Below, piece by piece: positions 1-10,824 of a stretch of 64,000 bases of DNA (positions within the stretch are counted from its first letter, which is position 1; every line of letters starts with the position of its first letter). The notes beneath the pieces are model-generated. The model had not been told where the DNA came from, did no database searches, and saw nothing but the letters and a program-made list of their open reading frames with translations. Source of the stretch: Halichondria panicea (Eukaryota > Porifera > Demospongiae > Suberitida > Halichondriidae); contig NC_087384.1 in assembly GCF_963675165.1 (NCBI RefSeq), positions 4,023,182-4,087,181 of the forward strand, written 5' to 3'. Both the position numbers and the translations under genes were made by a program.

Positions 1-42
1 CAACATGGTAAAGTTACAAGTATGTAGTACATGCATACAGTA

Positions 43-320
43 CAGTAGAACCTCGATTATCCGGACACCTTGGTTCCAGAGGCAGGCCGGATAACCGGAT
101 AATCGAATAGATAAACCACGCCTTGATCCACCCACTTTATTGATAAACAGCAGTGCCACATGGTTTTCTGCGCATGCGCAGACAATAAGGAGACCTGTCT
201 CCATAGTAACAGCTGCAATTGCCTGCGCATTTTTGGAACATGCCCATTTTCTAAAAAAACTTCCAAGCCAGATAATCGAGGTTCCGGATAATGGAGGGCC
301 GGATAATCGAGGTTCTACTG
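43..320. mobile_element. pogo/Tigger-type MITE
   Basis: The two ends are inverted copies beginning CAGTAGAACCTCGATTATCC, and the element is flanked by TA on both sides (41-42 and 321-322). The CAGTAGAACCTC start and the TA duplication are typical of pogo/Tigger elements of the Tc1/mariner superfamily. The 278-base interior has no transposase, so this is a non-autonomous copy. Short open frames on both strands inside it are by-products of the inverted ends. Confidence 0.85.
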
Positions 321-499
321 TAGCATGATAGCCATCTAGAAGTATATGCGTTGAGATGGCCTCTTAATCTTGTTACCGCACATAATATTTGCGAGCATCA
401 AATTTTGTGAGTATTGATTGCTTTGCAACGCAAAAGCGTACTGTATGTCATCACAATCCTAAATTGAGAGCTCATTATCCTCGAAACAGAATTGCAAAT

Positions 500-621
500 T
501 AGTCATTAAATTCGAGGTAGGGACCGCTATTTAGCCAGGCGATTTCTGAAATACAGCCACCTCGCTATTCCGGCCAAGCTGCACTGTCCCAAAGGTGACC
601 GGATTAACGAGAGTCTACTGT
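500..621. repeat. Possible fragment of a second pogo-like element
   Basis: The stretch ends in a sequence close to the inner strand of the element at 43-320 (a GGATTAACGAGAGTCTACTG end followed by TA at 620-621). No matching left end could be placed with certainty, so this is at most a truncated relative. Confidence 0.35.
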
Positions 622-1551
622 ACATTCCAATGCCTATGAAACACCTGTGCAGGGGTGGATCCCAAAATATTGACAGGGAGGGGGAGGCTAATCACCAGAA
701 AATTTTAATATTGTGAAAAAGGTCGAGTGTAGTAATTTACTTTAAAAAAAACGTTTTTGCAATTAGTGTAGCTGTTCAGTTCTAGTCGTGAGTTATATAT
801 ATGCTGTATGTGACTGTAGCCTGATTTGCTGTACTGTACAAATCAAGATAGTTCTCTTAGGTGATCCCTTCAGCAGAGTAGAGTAGATGATTCCTTTTAT
901 TCATACTTGCAGTCAACTTGCTCTTCAGCTTCAACGGTCTACAACTACATGGTCTGCTATTCTGATTGATGAGGCATAGCATATGACGTGATTGCTGCTC
1001 TAAGACACACCTACTTCATTAAATGAAGGGGGCTACAACCCCCATAGCCCCCCTGTATCCGCCCCTGCTGTAGGAATACATGACCTCTACCCAGAACAAG
1101 CATGCAACTGGTTGCCATGATTAACCGCTAGCTTTTGGAGCCATTCTCAACGCAAAGTAATGAACTTCAACCTTACACAGATACACGGTTTGCATTACAT
1201 CATCATTGCAATGAAATGTTGCATCTCGTTACTAACGATTATTGTAATTTTGCACTATCTTACTGTAGGTAGCATCCAATCTGCAAAGGAGACTCTAGCA
1301 AAAATGAAATACTTTGTAAACATTAACGGACAGACTAAGGAGTTGGTTCCTTTAAACTAACACTAGGATCCATGATATTGTTCGTTTATTATTTAGTATG
1401 TACCTGGACACGTATCACAAATGACATTCACATGCAGTTAGGTCATGACTGTTATTGTACTTGTATACACATTGTCAATATTACAATCAATATCCTATAC
1501 TATGTAATTCCACGATAACTATAGTTTATTTATTGCACGTCCATGCATGTG
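622..1551. other. Gene-free stretch
   Basis: No convincing exon. A short plus-strand frame at 1,160-1,360 has a hydrophobic stretch, but it has no splice context and no recognisable family, so it is not called. Confidence 0.5.
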
Positions 1552-2299
1552 TCAGTTGCATACACAGCAGCAACAGAGGATGATTAGGAAGACAGTTGCC
1601 AGTAGCACAATAAAGACTGCAGCAGCTAGTCCAATGGTGAGATTAAAGCTGTAAAATTAAGAAAAGTTTCATATGAGACATGGTTTAAAATGCTACGATG
1701 ATAAAACACATATCAAGCTTGCACTGAATAAACTCACAGGAACTGGAAGTCGCGATTCTCCACTCGACTACAGCACCCGGAGCGAAAGTTCAGGCAGCAT
1801 TGATTTCGTATTTCACCAACATCGTCTCGTCCTGAACCATCTGGGCATCTCAACCCACTGACACAAGTTGTAGTTTGTAACTCTTGAATACTACAGCATC
1901 CTGATCTTTCTGAGAGGGCATTACAGCACTCTGTTCGCTGGAATCCATCAGAATCATGTGACTGAGAGTCAAGTGGAGGACAACAAAACGAACCGCAGTT
2001 TCTTGTCTGGCCATTGAAGCATTCTGTGTGCGTTTGTTCGTGTGTGTGCATGTCTACATATTTGGTGTACTTTTTTAGTGGTGTTAGTGCATGAGTTAGC
2101 TTAAAATTGTATACCATGCAGTCTCAACACTGTACTCAGTCTGCTAACTAGCTACTGTGAATCCTATACATTCTTACTCTTTAATGATTATACATTCTTA
2201 CTCTTAATTATACTTACGCCCATTAGTTAGTGTGCACACAAGTCCAAGCATTACTACAATCGACACCATCCACTGTCTGCTGTTTATATTGTTCATCAT
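1552..2299 (-). CDS. Small secreted/single-pass membrane Cys-rich protein
   Basis: Three exons read in phase: 2,299-2,218, 2,023-1,738 and 1,648-1,552, giving about 154 residues. Exon 1 encodes a signal peptide (hydrophobic MVSIVVMLGLVCTL core) and ends at a GTAAGT donor. Exon 2 is a compact ectodomain of about 95 residues rich in paired cysteines (patterns such as SFCCPP, TECCN, SGCC twice, NQCC). Exon 3 is one transmembrane helix (about 22 hydrophobic residues) followed by a CCCCVCN tail that could be palmitoylated. It should sit at the cell surface or in the secretory pathway. The exon layout of signal, Cys-rich module and TM is coherent and frame-consistent. I do not recognise the family and assign no function. 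Confidence 0.7.
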
Positions 2300-3983
2300 A
2301 CTAGATCTATACAGTAGCTTTAGATCTTTAAAACCAAAATAAGAAGTCACTACAGGCAGTTTTACTCAACTAATACTATAATCATATCACTATTGTAAGC
2401 TCCAGTATGTACAAACAGTGACACTGCATGGTACTGACACAGGTGTATTTACAGCTTCGTAATACTTAATGTGTGTTGGCCAGTTTTGAAATTCCACATT
2501 CTTTTGTGTTGCTGAGTGATTACTGGCATGTTCACTTGAAATGTATCCATACAATCATGATACTGTATTGGTAATCCAGAGCCCTTCTAACTGTGATTGG
2601 AGCATTGCTTGTGTCAACATCAATTATCACCAATTCTTAGATGTGCAATGTATCTCCATGGCATGGTTTGTAATTCAATATTGTGTTGCTCTGCACGGAA
2701 GGTATAATAATATAACAGTTAGAAAAAATAGGTTACGTAAAGTCATGACTATTAGCACACTGTCTAGTGGTGAGAATTTGAATTCCAATCGATGAGGAAG
2801 GTAGACGACCTGATAGGGTTCATCAGGAAAGAAGTGACTAGTTTGAAGCATTGCTTTAGTGTGTTGAGCTCTATGCATGTATTGTCGTGTGCAGTTTTTC
2901 TACAACTATTATACCGTGAACTAGTGACAATGAATGGATCGGTCAGTCGAACGAGTCGATAATTAATTTTATTGTAATCTAGTAAAATTAATGATTTTCC
3001 TGTACATGTGCTGTTCAAAGTCTGCCCTTGTTGAGCTAATATGGACGGTCGACCATTCTTAGAACCTGTGTATAGATCTTTTTGCATTTCAAAACCAATG
3101 CTAGCAGCTTTCATTGTTTGTGAATGGTTGTCTGATACGATAACTTTACCCTAGTATCTCCAGTCTTTACCATCTTAAAATTGGGTCTTCATGTAAAAGA
3201 GCCAGTGGGGTACCGCTCACATAATTACACATACTATAATTATTATAGCTTTAGCTAAGAGAAAACTCCTTGTCACTTGTCAATCACTCCGAACCGACCT
3301 GTTGTGATGATAGAAAGTGAACACTCTTCCACTATAGCTGCTGATTGGTGCATGGGAACCTCTGGCTTTGCTTTTCAGCGTGACTATACTTTGTGTTAGC
3401 ATATAATTATAGAGTCATTTTTTATTCCCGGTGCAGAGATTCAGGCATTAATCTATGTGATATCAGAGCGTTTGAATTTTTCTCTGTTCTCATCACCACA
3501 ACGTTTTTGTGAGAGCAATTTTTTTGCTAACAAAAATATACAGTAAAATGTTTATAGAAGCGCCTTGCATACTTAGGTAATTAATTTCTAGATTGCTACA
3601 TTTACAATCGGCCACTAATTACCCCCCCCCCTCCCCATTTGTTGGTTAATAATAACATGGACATGTGTAAGGGATAGCACAAAAAAAGGGACATGTAAAT
3701 GTTCAGTGCTCCTCCTGGGTCCACAGGACCTTGCAATTATATTGATGTTTCAAAATAGCATCTGCTCACAAGTAGATTTCTCTCTTCTTGCTATCACTAT
3801 AGTACAGTGATAGCATGCAAGAAGTCTATACAATTTTAAAATAAAAAAACAAACTATCTAAAACTATCTTGCGTAACTAGACTCTATAATAATGTTTTGT
3901 TCAAATTCTTCGATACCAGAAATGCAGCTCGATCAAAAGTTGGAGGAAAAAGTGAATTTGACGTTGAAGGGGCATCTGTTACA
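2300..3983. other. Gene-free spacer
   Basis: No supported coding exon. It contains a short poly-C tract at about 3,621-3,636. Open frames at 2,541-3,114 lack splice sites, domains or composition typical of the genes nearby. Confidence 0.5.
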
Positions 3984-3990
3984 GATATCA

Positions 3991-4069
3991 GAGTTATTAC
4001 ACTTTCCAGATTGTGGCAATAGACTCTGATGAATGGACCAACGGTAGATTACGTCATGAGGAGGCTGAG
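3991..4069 (+). repeat. Outer part of left terminal inverted repeat of the KDZ element
   Basis: It matches the complement of 18,711-18,790 nearly base for base, including the motif ATGGACCAACGGTAG. The remainder of this terminal repeat continues at 8,375-8,411, on the far side of the nested element. Confidence 0.85.
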
Positions 4070-4174
4070 TATGGAACGCCAAATAGGTCAAAAATACATC
4101 CCACTTCAAGGGGGTGTCTCACACATCTATCGGTTGCTTTGCACACATCGATCTTTACCCACTTGTACACTTTT

Positions 4175-4340
4175 GACATCTATTGACTACACGTACTTGT
4201 ACTTGACATTTATTGACTAATTGACATCTATCGACTACTTGACATCTACTGCTACGTATGCTTACATCTATCAGCTAGTTGACATCCATCAACTACTTGA
4301 CATCTATCAGCTACTTGACATCTATCGACTACTTGAGGTT
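4175..4340 (+). repeat. Left subterminal minisatellite of the nested transposon
   Basis: Imperfect tandem copies of an 18-base unit of the form TTGACATCTATCGACTAC. The same unit occurs in inverse orientation at about 7,760-8,265, placing both arrays just inside the terminal repeats. Confidence 0.85.
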
Positions 4341-4389
4341 AGTATCCTTTTAGTGAAGTTAGTGTTACAATATTGATTTAATGTTATAG

Positions 4390-5873
4390 GAGATCGAGGA
4401 TGCCTTACTTAAACAGGCTTTGACAGAGAGCAAGCAACCTGATACTCAACATAAATCGTAAGCTTTAAATTTCACTATAACACTTTTTATACCTGTACTG
4501 TGTGCAGTGTGATGGTCAGCTCTCTTTCTTGCTTGCTGAAGCTTCTGTCTGAGTATCGGTTCAAGGAATATCATCAGATCCCAATACGACGCACTCATGT
4601 GTTAGTAGATGCACTCAGAGCTGCAAGGCGGCCTGCATTTACAAGCATCAAGACATTGACGGTTAGAATAAGGATTAATGGTGTATAAACACTCTACATT
4701 ATGTTCTAATTAAGGTTCACTTTGTAAGTGAGGAAGCAGAAGATGGTGGAGGCCCATCCAGGGAGTTTTGGTGCCTGTTGGGGAAAGAGATAGCTCAGTC
4801 CATGTTTGAGGGCCATGAGAACAGTAAGGTTGTGCGGCACGATTTATTGGCTTTGCAGGTATGATGTAAAAGTGTGTATGCGTAGTCGCTGACATACACT
4901 TTTTTATACAGGGTGAGAAGTTTCTTCTCGTAGGAAAATTGATGACCATGGGAATCACTCAGGGTGGTAGTGGTTTCTCCTTTTTTGGAAGTAGTCTTTA
5001 CGCATACTTGTGTGGTGTTAAAATCTGTGATATTGACATACCTGATGAAGAAGTACCAAATACTAACGTCCGGATCCTTATTCAGAAGGTATATAATATT
5101 ATCTATATAATTATGTGTATAATTCAACACTGTACCTGCAGATCAATGATGCTGCTGATGACAAAGACCTAAAAGATTGTATCCTTGATGAATGTGACAC
5201 CATTGTGAATGCCGGGTACAGCAAGCCACTTTTTACCTCGACGCAAGCAGACAAAGTTGAGATAGTGAAGACACTAAAACTCTACTACACTCTTCTAGAG
5301 TCTTTAGCAGAGATTAACCAGCTCAAGGAGGGATTGCAAGTGAACGGTGTGGGAGAAGCAATTGTGAAGTACCCTGAACTAATGAGGCCTCTATTTGTGC
5401 ACAATAACACACAAGTTCTGACTGCTGGTAAGTGTCGTGTGTAACTGGTAACCATAATTAGTTTTGTTGTAATTATTGCAGAGACCATGAAGGCCATGTT
5501 CAAAATCACCCACTTTTCACCTAAGGGCTCAAATGATCTTGCTAAAGAAGAGGCTACTTACATGCTGTTTGTAGATTTTCTGTACGATTGTGAATGTGTT
5601 GAAGGTATGAACTATAATTGCAGTGTGCCTGTTATCATTAGGCTAATACTGTAGGTGACTCGGAGGATTCTGTCAGTCTTAAGACCATTCTTTCTTTTAC
5701 TACTGGTTCCAGAGTCTGTTCCACCGATGGGATTTGATAACTCTTTGGGTCTGAGATTTAACGATACCAATGTGTTTCCCACGTCGTCCACTTGTGCGTT
5801 GGAGCTAACCCTGCCCTCCAAGTATTATAACAATCCAGAGGAGTTTAAAAAGAAAATGGTATATGGCCTATAA
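4390..5873 (+). CDS. HECT-domain E3 ubiquitin ligase-like gene (transposon cargo)
   Basis: Exons 4,390-4,457, 4,508-4,661, 4,715-4,858, 4,912-5,088, 5,142-5,427, 5,482-5,604 and 5,655-5,873 join in phase. HECT features seen in order are VHFVSEEAEDGGGPSREFW (N-lobe entry), a GKLMTMGITQGG segment, an LKTILSFTTGS segment, VPPMGF, and the catalytic block SSTCALELTLPSKYYN with the active-site cysteine. HECT enzymes accept ubiquitin on this cysteine and pass it to substrates. The closest look is to G2E3-like HECT domains. No starting ATG exon is visible; an upstream exon may lie in or near the minisatellite. In the last exon the frame shifts by one base between FTTGS and VPPMGF (about 5,705-5,715), so the copy may be broken or misread. 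The usual HECT tail beyond the cysteine block is short, so a further exon could be missing. Confidence 0.72.
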
Positions 5874-6049
5874 GCACTGCAATAAAATGAACATATACTC
5901 TTTTTGTGTTTGACAAAACCTATTAACCCTGTATCACTTTCATACTTTATCATGATTCTTTCGAACATATACTCTTTTTGTGTTCTATTCACCCTGTATC
6001 ACTTTCATACTTTATCATGATTCTTTCAATATCATTATGTTACATCATT

Positions 6050-7577
6050 CTAAATAGACAGACATCTAGCTACTAAGTCTTTGGTGCGACCAAACAACGA
6101 TATGCCATAGTCATCACAAACAGCAAGTGGGTTCACCTCTTCTTTAAGCATACTAAACTGTGCATCAGACAGTGGGCAATTAATTAGTGCTTGGGACTGC
6201 AACCCCATCTTGGGACTCGATACAAGGGAGGCCGTTCCAATCTATTCCATAATCTCCCTGTAATAATAGTTAGGAAATAATTAAACACAATGCTTATACT
6301 CTGACCCACCAGTTTCAAATACATTTTGTACATCGTACTACATGCACAGACTTCGTAAACTAATGAAGGTAAACACATCACTAATACTTACAATTGATGA
6401 ATCATCCAATACTCCTTGTAATGCTGCTCCATCTGTTGTTAGTGAGGTCATTCCCTCTATCCAAAGCTGGTATGGCGTCCTATTGCCTTCAGTTCTCAAT
6501 CTGTGATGGCTATAGCTCTCGCGGAAAACATTTAGTTGTTGTTGAATACGTGGAAGAAACACGAAGTGTAATGCAAATATATCCACTTCATCTGTAGGAT
6601 CTAATAAACTGTTGTCTTCGAGAGCATAGAACAACCGGTAAAACATACACAGACAACCAACAAATACGTCTCTCCACAATCTTTCGATCTGTTGGTTGTG
6701 GACACTTTTCCCTACAATACAGCTACCTCTACCAGGACCTCGTTCAGGATTTGAAGGCATGTATTCTGAGACTTTAACGTTTTCGCCTCCTTTATCACAC
6801 CGCACACGTGAAGGTAAACCATAACAAGAAACAGCGTGCAAAAAACACTGTAGTACAGTAGACGCTTTTAAATAGATTGGTAATCGAGAAAAACCATTAA
6901 TGCCTCCATGCACTACTATTCTCCAGCGTATTAATTTGTGGTGCCCATCTATGTGCCACAAGCTATTAGGCATAGGTACACTATATCTCCTGCGGTGTAA
7001 GGCTCGTCTCAGACGTCTTTGTACTCCTGTTTCATCAATACGAGAAAGGCTCTCTCTTACTCGATATCGTTGTATTCTTATCCCTTTCCCTCTTAGATAA
7101 CCATCATAAGTATTTTGTCCACTGTTTGGAAACTGGTGAACAAAATCAGCAGTAATAATATCCAAGTCAGATTCGGAGATGTCTGTGCGCTGTAATTTGT
7201 TTTCAAATCCAAACTGTATTATTCTTCGCTTGACAGTGCTCTCAGATACATGAAGCACGTGTGCAATATCTCTAACTCTAAAATCAAACGACAAAAGGTG
7301 CTCCAACTGAGTCTCAGACACGTTCACACAAGGTCTCCCTCTTCTGTGACTATCTCTTAGGCAATTTACTTCAATATACTTATACATCTCCACACCCAGC
7401 TGGAAACAAGTCAGAGGCATAAACAACAACTTCGAGAATGTCTTCACACTGATGAAGTAGACTGTGCACATTGGAAGTTCCTTGTTCATCTTCCACTTGA
7501 ATAGTCCTTATAGATCTACCATCTTCCAATATTGTTAGAAACTCGATCATTTCATCAGAGCTAACATGAAGAGCCAT
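6050..7577 (-). CDS. Integrase-like DDE transposase of the nested element
   Basis: The long exon (7,577 to 6,392, about 390 residues) encodes an N-terminal region, a helix-turn-helix-like block ([16 protein letters not shown], then [16 protein letters not shown]) and an rve/DDE core: [14 protein letters not shown] with the first Asp, [10 protein letters not shown] with the second, and [15 protein letters not shown] with the Glu. A GTAAGT donor at 6,391 leads to a second exon from 6,257 beginning [15 protein letters not shown]. The frame then shifts by one base before the final block ([17 protein letters not shown]), which ends at 6,050. Near 7,400 the ATG-bearing frame and the main frame are also offset. 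It would excise and insert the surrounding element. The core is confident; the two offsets may mean an inactive copy, a short unrecognised intron or sequence errors. Confidence 0.8.
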
Positions 7578-7717
7578 GACTAGACTAGATTACTACTACA
7601 CTGCACTATACTTCTCACAGGTACATAGGTACATGTACTCTGACCTAAAATTGGACCATGCCCTGTGGGGTGGGGCTACAATGGGTGGGGCCACGCCCAA
7701 CTAGATCATGTACAGTG

Positions 7718-8195
7718 CAGTATAGTTGGGCGGATTCCAACTAGTGTCAAGTAGTATCATATCGGATAGATGTCAAGTAGTTGATAGATGTAAGTATACG
7801 TAGCAGTAGATGTCAAGTAGTCGATAGATGTCAAGTAGTCGATAAATGTCAATTAGTCGATCACCACAAACCCACCACCTTATGTTTCCATGGAAACATT
7901 TTTGGATATGTTGTAGTTCAGTCATTCATCTACACACGGGTATCAACACCATTTCTTAGAAATGCTCCAATCAAAAGATATTTACATTTCAGTACAACTA
8001 CTCACACATTTGTGGTAATCTACTCTCTAGACTAAATGAACTGTACATGGATAGTGTCAAGTATAGTTGGGCGGATTCCAACTAGTGTCAAGTAGTATCA
8101 TATCGGATAGATGTCAAGTAGTTGATAGATGTAAGTATACGTAGCAGTAGATGTCAAGTAGTCGATAGATGTCAAGTAGTCGATAGATGTCAAGT
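7718..8195 (+). repeat. Direct duplication inside the nested element
   Basis: About 135 bases starting at the motif GTATAGTTGGGCGGATTCC recur at 7,718-7,853 and 8,058-8,195. Each copy leads into the 18-base minisatellite, with about 200 unrelated bases between. This points to an internal tandem or slippage event after the element formed. Confidence 0.75.
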
Positions 8196-8265
8196 AGTCG
8201 ATAGATGTCAATTAGTTGATAGATGTCAAGTAGTCGATAGATGTCAAGTAGTCTATAGATGTCAA
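7760..8265 (-). repeat. Right subterminal minisatellite of the nested transposon
   Basis: Repeated GATAGATGTCAAGTAGTC units, the reverse complement of the array at 4,175-4,340. The longest clean run is 8,140-8,265. Confidence 0.85.
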
Positions 8266-8599
8266 AAGTGTACAAGTGGGTAAAGATCGATGTGTGCAAA
8301 GCAACCGATAGATGTGTGAGACATCCCTATGAAGTGGGATGTATTTTTGACCTATTTGGCGTTCCATAGCTGAGAGCCTGCAGGGTGGGTGGGGCTCACA
8401 CACACAAGCCCCATGCAGTATGCACACGTACACAGTACAGTGCTAGACGCTCAAGTATCCACTGCAGCATGTAGACTAGATCTACTGTTGATTGAAGCAT
8501 AGATAGTAGAAGAAGTAAGGGAGTAGTCTCTCGAAACATGTCTGTCGATTCCTCTACTATATATCTATAATTGAAGCAACAATTTAAGAAAGGTATGGA

Positions 8600-10480
8600 A
8601 CAGCTGGTCCAGGTCTCCTTGGTGTCGTCCTTTCACTCCCTACACAAAGTACAAGTGTTTAAACATTCTCGGTATGGCTCCGTTGGTATCAGGTAAACCT
8701 GAAAATGCATTCGTTGGTTATTAAAGTTCCTATTTCAGTGGGTGGACCAACGGGCTGGATAACAAGCAAGAAAATAGTTTACTTACATTGTACTTTGCAT
8801 GCATTCTTTTTTATAGCCTTATCCGAGCTCATTTAAAAGCTTGGTGTCTTCGTTGGCATCAGGAAAACCTGCTCGTTGGTCCATACAGGAGGCCGTTTCT
8901 GGAAACTAGGTGGACCAACGACAAGTAAAAAAATAGTTCACGCACTTTGAATGCATGCACTTTGAATGCATTCTGTGTTCCCCAGTTTGGTGTGATTATG
9001 AGCTCATTTCAAAGCTTGGTGTCTCTGTTGGCATCATTATAAACTGGAAATCCTGCTTGTTGGTCTATGAGGTTTCCTGTTTCTGGAAACTGGATGGACC
9101 AACGGCCTGGACAACAAGTAAAAAAATAGTTCGCGCACTTTGAATGTATTTTTTTAATGTGTTCTCCAGTTTGGTGTGATTATGAGCTCATTTCAAAGCT
9201 TGGTGTCTCCGTTGGCATCATTATAAACTGGAAATCCTGCTTGTTGGTCTATGAGGTTTCCTGTTTCTGGAAACTGGATGGACCAACGGCCTGGACAACA
9301 AGTAAAAAAATAGTTCGCGCACTTTGAATGTATTTTTTTAATGTGTTCTCCAGTTTGGTGTGATTATGAGCTCATTTCAAAGCTTGGTGTCTCCGTTGGC
9401 ATCATTATAAACTGGAAATCCTGCTTGTTGGTCTATGAGGTTTCCTGTTTCTGGAAACTGGATAGACCAACGGCCTGGACGACAAGTAAAAAAATAGTTC
9501 GCGCACTTTGAATGTATTCTTTTAATGTGTTCTCCAGTTTGGTGTGATTATGAGCTCATTTCAAAGCTTGGTGTCTCCGTTGCATCATTATAAACTGGAA
9601 ATCCTGCTTGTTGGTCTATGAGGTTTCCTGTTTCTGGAAACTGGATGGACCAACGGCCTGGACGACAAGTAAAAAAATAGTTCGCACACTTAGAATGTAT
9701 TCTTTTTAATGTGTTCTCCAGTTTGGTGTGAGCAAGCTTGCATGGTGTCTCCGTTGGCATCATTAAACTGGAAAACCTGCTCGTTGGTCCATATAAGGTT
9801 TCATGTTTCTGGAAACTGGGTGGACAATTAATGGCCTGAACGACAAGTAAGAAAATAGTTCACGCACTTTCTTTTAATGTGTTCCAGGTTGGTGTGAGCT
9901 TCAAAGCTTGCATGGTGTCTCCGTTGGCATCTTTAAACTAGAAAACCTGCTCGTTGGTCCATAAGATTTCCTGCTTCTGGAAACTAGGTGGACCAACGGC
10001 CTGGACGACAAGTAAGAAATAGTTCACGCAGCTTGAATGCAATGTGTTCCAGGTTGGTGTCAGCTCATTTCAAAGCTTAGTGTCTCTTGTTTGCATCAAT
10101 TAAGGAAACTAGGTGGACCAACGGCCTGGACGACAAGTAAGAAAATAGTTCACGCAGCTTGAGCATTCTTTTAATGTGTTCCTGCATAGTTGGTGTCAGA
10201 GCTTGGTGGCTCTCCGTTGGCATCATGCAGTTATACTAATAAACCTGGACGTTGGCCCATAACCTTTTCTGTTTTGGAAACTGGGTGGACCAACGGCCTG
10301 GACGACACTGACAGGTAAGAAAATAGTTCATGCAGCTTAGCTTGCATTCATTCTTTTATAGGTGGGTATCAGCTCATTTCAAATGCTGCATGCATGGTGG
10401 CTTTGTTGGAAACTCGAAAACCTGTTCCCTGCATGGTCTATCAGAATATCATATCCAGCCGGAAATTGGATAGACAACAG
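8600..10480 (+). repeat. Left subterminal tandem array of the KDZ element
   Basis: About ten diverged copies of a unit near 183 bases. Adjacent central copies (9,000-9,720) are nearly identical, and copies decay toward both edges. Each unit holds an inverted pair of the form TTGGTC(T/C)AT ... ATGGACCAACGGCC around a GTTTCTGGAAACTGG core. The same units recur in opposite orientation at 17,440-18,400. The TGGACCAACGG motif also sits in the terminal repeats, so these may be transposase-binding sites (inference). Confidence 0.85.
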
Positions 10481-10824
10481 CCTATACGACAGGTAAGGTA
10501 ATAAGTAACACACGACAGTCTGGTATGTACACTTTTACAGCTGTGATGATCACAATGATATCGACTAATTCAAGTCTATAATTATTAATTTTGTTTACAC
10601 AATTTGTCAGACTACTGTCGTAAAAACTCATCATACAGCTGCATCTACAAACTCTATTATACATCAGACTGAATGAAAGCCTCACTGCGACTCTGTATGC
10701 TGAAATCTACAATGACATTTAAGGATTCTGTTTCCGTGTAGAGTAAGGTATAAGTTGTCACACTGAATTCACTTTCATATTGTGTTTATGAGAATTTCAT
10801 TGTTCCCACGTATACATCATATAG

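Larger units (their letters stand above)
4070..8368. mobile_element. Nested IS3EU-like DNA transposon carrying a HECT E3 gene
   Basis: Inverted ends start TATGGAACGCCAAATAGG, and about 120 bases are almost identical between 4,070-4,190 and the complement of 8,250-8,368. The element is flanked by GCTGAG at 4,064-4,069 and 8,369-8,374, a perfect 6-base target duplication. It carries two genes: a plus-strand HECT-domain E3 ligase (4,390-5,873) and a minus-strand integrase-like transposase (7,577-6,050). Subterminal 18-base minisatellites flank the coding part on both sides. IS3EU is named because the transposase matches my memory of that integrase-like eukaryotic family and the duplication is 6 bases; this is inference. 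Ends and duplications are clean, so insertion looks recent, although both genes show frame offsets. Confidence 0.85.

Noticed and set aside
2764-3114. 116-residue minus-strand open frame
   Set aside because: No recognised motif, no splice context, and overlapping frames on the other strand are equally long; it looks like chance.
4029-4220. Open frame across the end of the nested transposon
   Set aside because: It begins in the KDZ terminal repeat and runs into the minisatellite; it arises from the insertion and is not a gene.
6050-7577. Integrase-like protein as a sign of a retroelement or Polinton
   Set aside because: The surrounding unit has simple inverted ends with a 6-base duplication and no reverse transcriptase, protease, polymerase or capsid genes, so it is a cut-and-paste DNA transposon.
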